Below, one piece after another: positions 63,050-64,000 of a DNA stretch of 64,000 nt. The DNA comes from Vampirovibrionales bacterium. GTDB lineage: Bacteria > Cyanobacteriota > Vampirovibrionia > Vampirovibrionales > Vampirovibrionaceae. How positions within the stretch are numbered: position 1 is the stretch's first letter; the number at the start of each line of letters is the position of its first letter. The notes below the pieces were generated by a model that had not been told where the DNA came from, did no database searches, and was given only the letters and a program-made list of their open reading frames with translations. Position numbers and translations under genes: made by a program. The stretch spans positions 1 through 64,000 of the forward strand of contig JARXAD010000007.1 in assembly GCA_029866025.1 (NCBI GenBank), in the 5' to 3' direction.

Positions 63050-63940
63050 ATGAGTACTGCCCCCATGCCCACCGCTACTGCCTCTTTGTCGTCTTTTCTT
63101 TTAAGCCCTTCTGCTGTAAGCGTTTCCGGCATTGGACTGATTACCGGATTGCCCGTGACGGTAACACTCGCCCCCGCCTTGGTGGGTCAAGGTATTACCT
63201 TTCAATTGCCCAATAGGGCCGTCATTCCCGCATCACTAGCTACGCTAGCGGACGCCAACCGTGGCGTCACCCTTATTGACCCTGCCACGAGTAAAACCCT
63301 CTCCATTGTGGAACATTTTTTATGCGCGTGCGCTTTGTCCAACCGGCTGGATGTACGCGTTACTATTGAGATGGCGACCGACGCACCGCTATGGGAGTTG
63401 CCTTTATTGGATGGCAGCGCGGCGGATTGGCTGCCCTTTCTTAATCAACTCTCTTGCCGTGGGGAGGAATCGCCCCTAGAGCTAACCAAGGCCTTGTGGT
63501 ACCGCCAAAATGATGACGTGTGCATTTATGCCCTGCCGTCAGACCGTTTGCAAATGACCTACGCTATCAATCTGGATCATGCTGAAACCGCCAACCAGTG
63601 GGCCCGCTGGGATAGCGCCACCGATGATATTTTGACGATTGCCTCATCGCGTACGTTTGGTTTGTTACGAGAATTACCTGCCCTGCAGGCCAGTGGCATG
63701 GCCCGCGGCGTAAGCCTAGAGAATACCTTAGGCTTGGTGGATGACGGCACCACCACCTCGCCCTTACGACACCCTCAAGAGCCACTTTTCCACAAAATGC
63801 TGGATTTATTGGGCGATTTAATGCTGATAGGCTTAAATCCCTTGCGCCTGAATGCCCATCTCATTGCCATTAATGCGGGCCATGCTAGCCATACGGCCTT
63901 TGGTAAGCTAGTATGGAACCACTTGAAGGCCAGCGTGTAA
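63050..63940 (+). CDS. lpxC: UDP-3-O-acyl-N-acetylglucosamine deacetylase
   Basis: LpxC is the zinc deacetylase at the committed step of lipid A synthesis. The 296-residue protein has zinc ligands His89 (SIVEHFL), His248 and Asp252 (FHKMLDLLGD), and the catalytic His278 in NAGHASH. GIGLITG replaces the usual GxGLHSG/GLHTG, so the conserved His of that motif is Ile. The gene starts 6 nt after lpxD. The usual lpxD-fabZ-lpxA order is instead divided into two divergent groups here. Confidence 0.94.
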   Translation: MSTAPMPTATASLSSFLLSPSAVSVSGIGLITGLPVTVTLAPALVGQGITFQLPNRAVIPASLATLADANRGVTLIDPATSKTLSIVEHFLCACALSNRLDVRVTIEMATDAPLWELPLLDGSAADWLPFLNQLSCRGEESPLELTKALWYRQNDDVCIYALPSDRLQMTYAINLDHAETANQWARWDSATDDILTIASSRTFGLLRELPALQASGMARGVSLENTLGLVDDGTTTSPLRHPQEPLFHKMLDLLGDLMLIGLNPLRLNAHLIAINAGHASHTAFGKLVWNHLKASV

Positions 63941-64000
63941 ACGCTCCTCAAACAGGGTTTAGGGATTCAATTGTTTAGATAAGCAGCAGCCCTTTATTGT

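Overview
The window is chromosomal DNA, close to 50% GC by eye, from a Gram-negative (diderm) bacterium. Genes are dense, on both strands, and most starts have a recognisable Shine-Dalgarno sequence. It carries lipid A and Kdo genes (lpxA, lpxC, lpxD, fabZ, kdsA), BamA and Skp, a flagellin and a Tad pilus motor. Two details point towards the cyanobacterial line: a BamA with only three POTRA domains, and a plant-type ferredoxin-NADP+ reductase. There are no photosynthesis genes. Together with the flagellin, the Tad genes and leucine breakdown, this best fits a non-photosynthetic relative of Cyanobacteria (Vampirovibrionia/Melainabacteria, Vampirovibrio-like). That placement is inference; no rRNA gene is present to test it.

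Layout. 1-9 kb: recN, a GT39/ArnT-like glycosyltransferase, dapF, a secreted beta-propeller protein, a Bcp-type peroxiredoxin, an EVE-domain protein and a DUF4149 membrane protein. 9-13.6 kb: a leucine/isovalerate (liu) degradation operon with methylglutaconyl-CoA hydratase, a biotin carboxylase, a separate biotin carrier and HMG-CoA lyase. The carboxyltransferase subunit is absent. 13.6-20.7 kb: an AAA+ ATPase followed by tadZ-tadA-tadB-tadC. 20.7-25.8 kb (minus strand): an unknown protein, msrA, a methyltransferase, aspartase and dprA. 26-29.8 kb: kdsA, 5-formyl-THF cyclo-ligase, a stand-alone OLD-type TOPRIM protein and a class IV aminotransferase. 29.8-32.4 kb: skp and bamA. 32.5-37.7 kb: a PD-(D/E)XK nuclease translationally coupled to a UvrD-like helicase, then a mutY-Nudix fusion. 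38-49 kb is the least familiar part: a 480-residue Ser/Thr/Ala-rich protein, an HDOD protein, a receiver-like protein, ubiE/menG, a TPR-retropepsin protein, a degenerate glycosyltransferase with a Cys4 tail, an EF-hand protein, and several intergenic regions with strong inverted repeats. 49-55.9 kb: flagellin, a UDP-glucose dehydrogenase homologue, xseA-xseB, FNR and a metallophosphoesterase. 55.9-58.1 kb: half of a sugar ABC importer. 58.7-64 kb: envelope genes in two divergent groups, fabZ-lpxA-glmU and lpxD-lpxC.

Some genes work together clearly. GlmU, LpxA, LpxC, LpxD, FabZ and KdsA make lipid A and Kdo precursors, while BamA and Skp build the outer membrane. RecN, the nuclease/helicase pair, MutY, XseAB and DprA handle DNA. 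The liu genes feed acetyl-CoA metabolism.

Most unusual points: (i) the UDP-glucose dehydrogenase homologue has lost the catalytic Cys (Phe282) and a catalytic Glu (Gln173) but keeps the other active-site residues; (ii) KdsA has Asp at the position that separates metal-dependent (Cys) from metal-independent (Asn) enzymes; (iii) a nested inverted repeat at 42793-42903 looks like a structured RNA; (iv) an OLD-type TOPRIM protein has no ATPase domain; (v) MutY carries an intact Nudix box; (vi) a degenerate GT2-like membrane protein has a Cys4 tail. No tRNA, rRNA, CRISPR array, insertion sequence or phage was seen.
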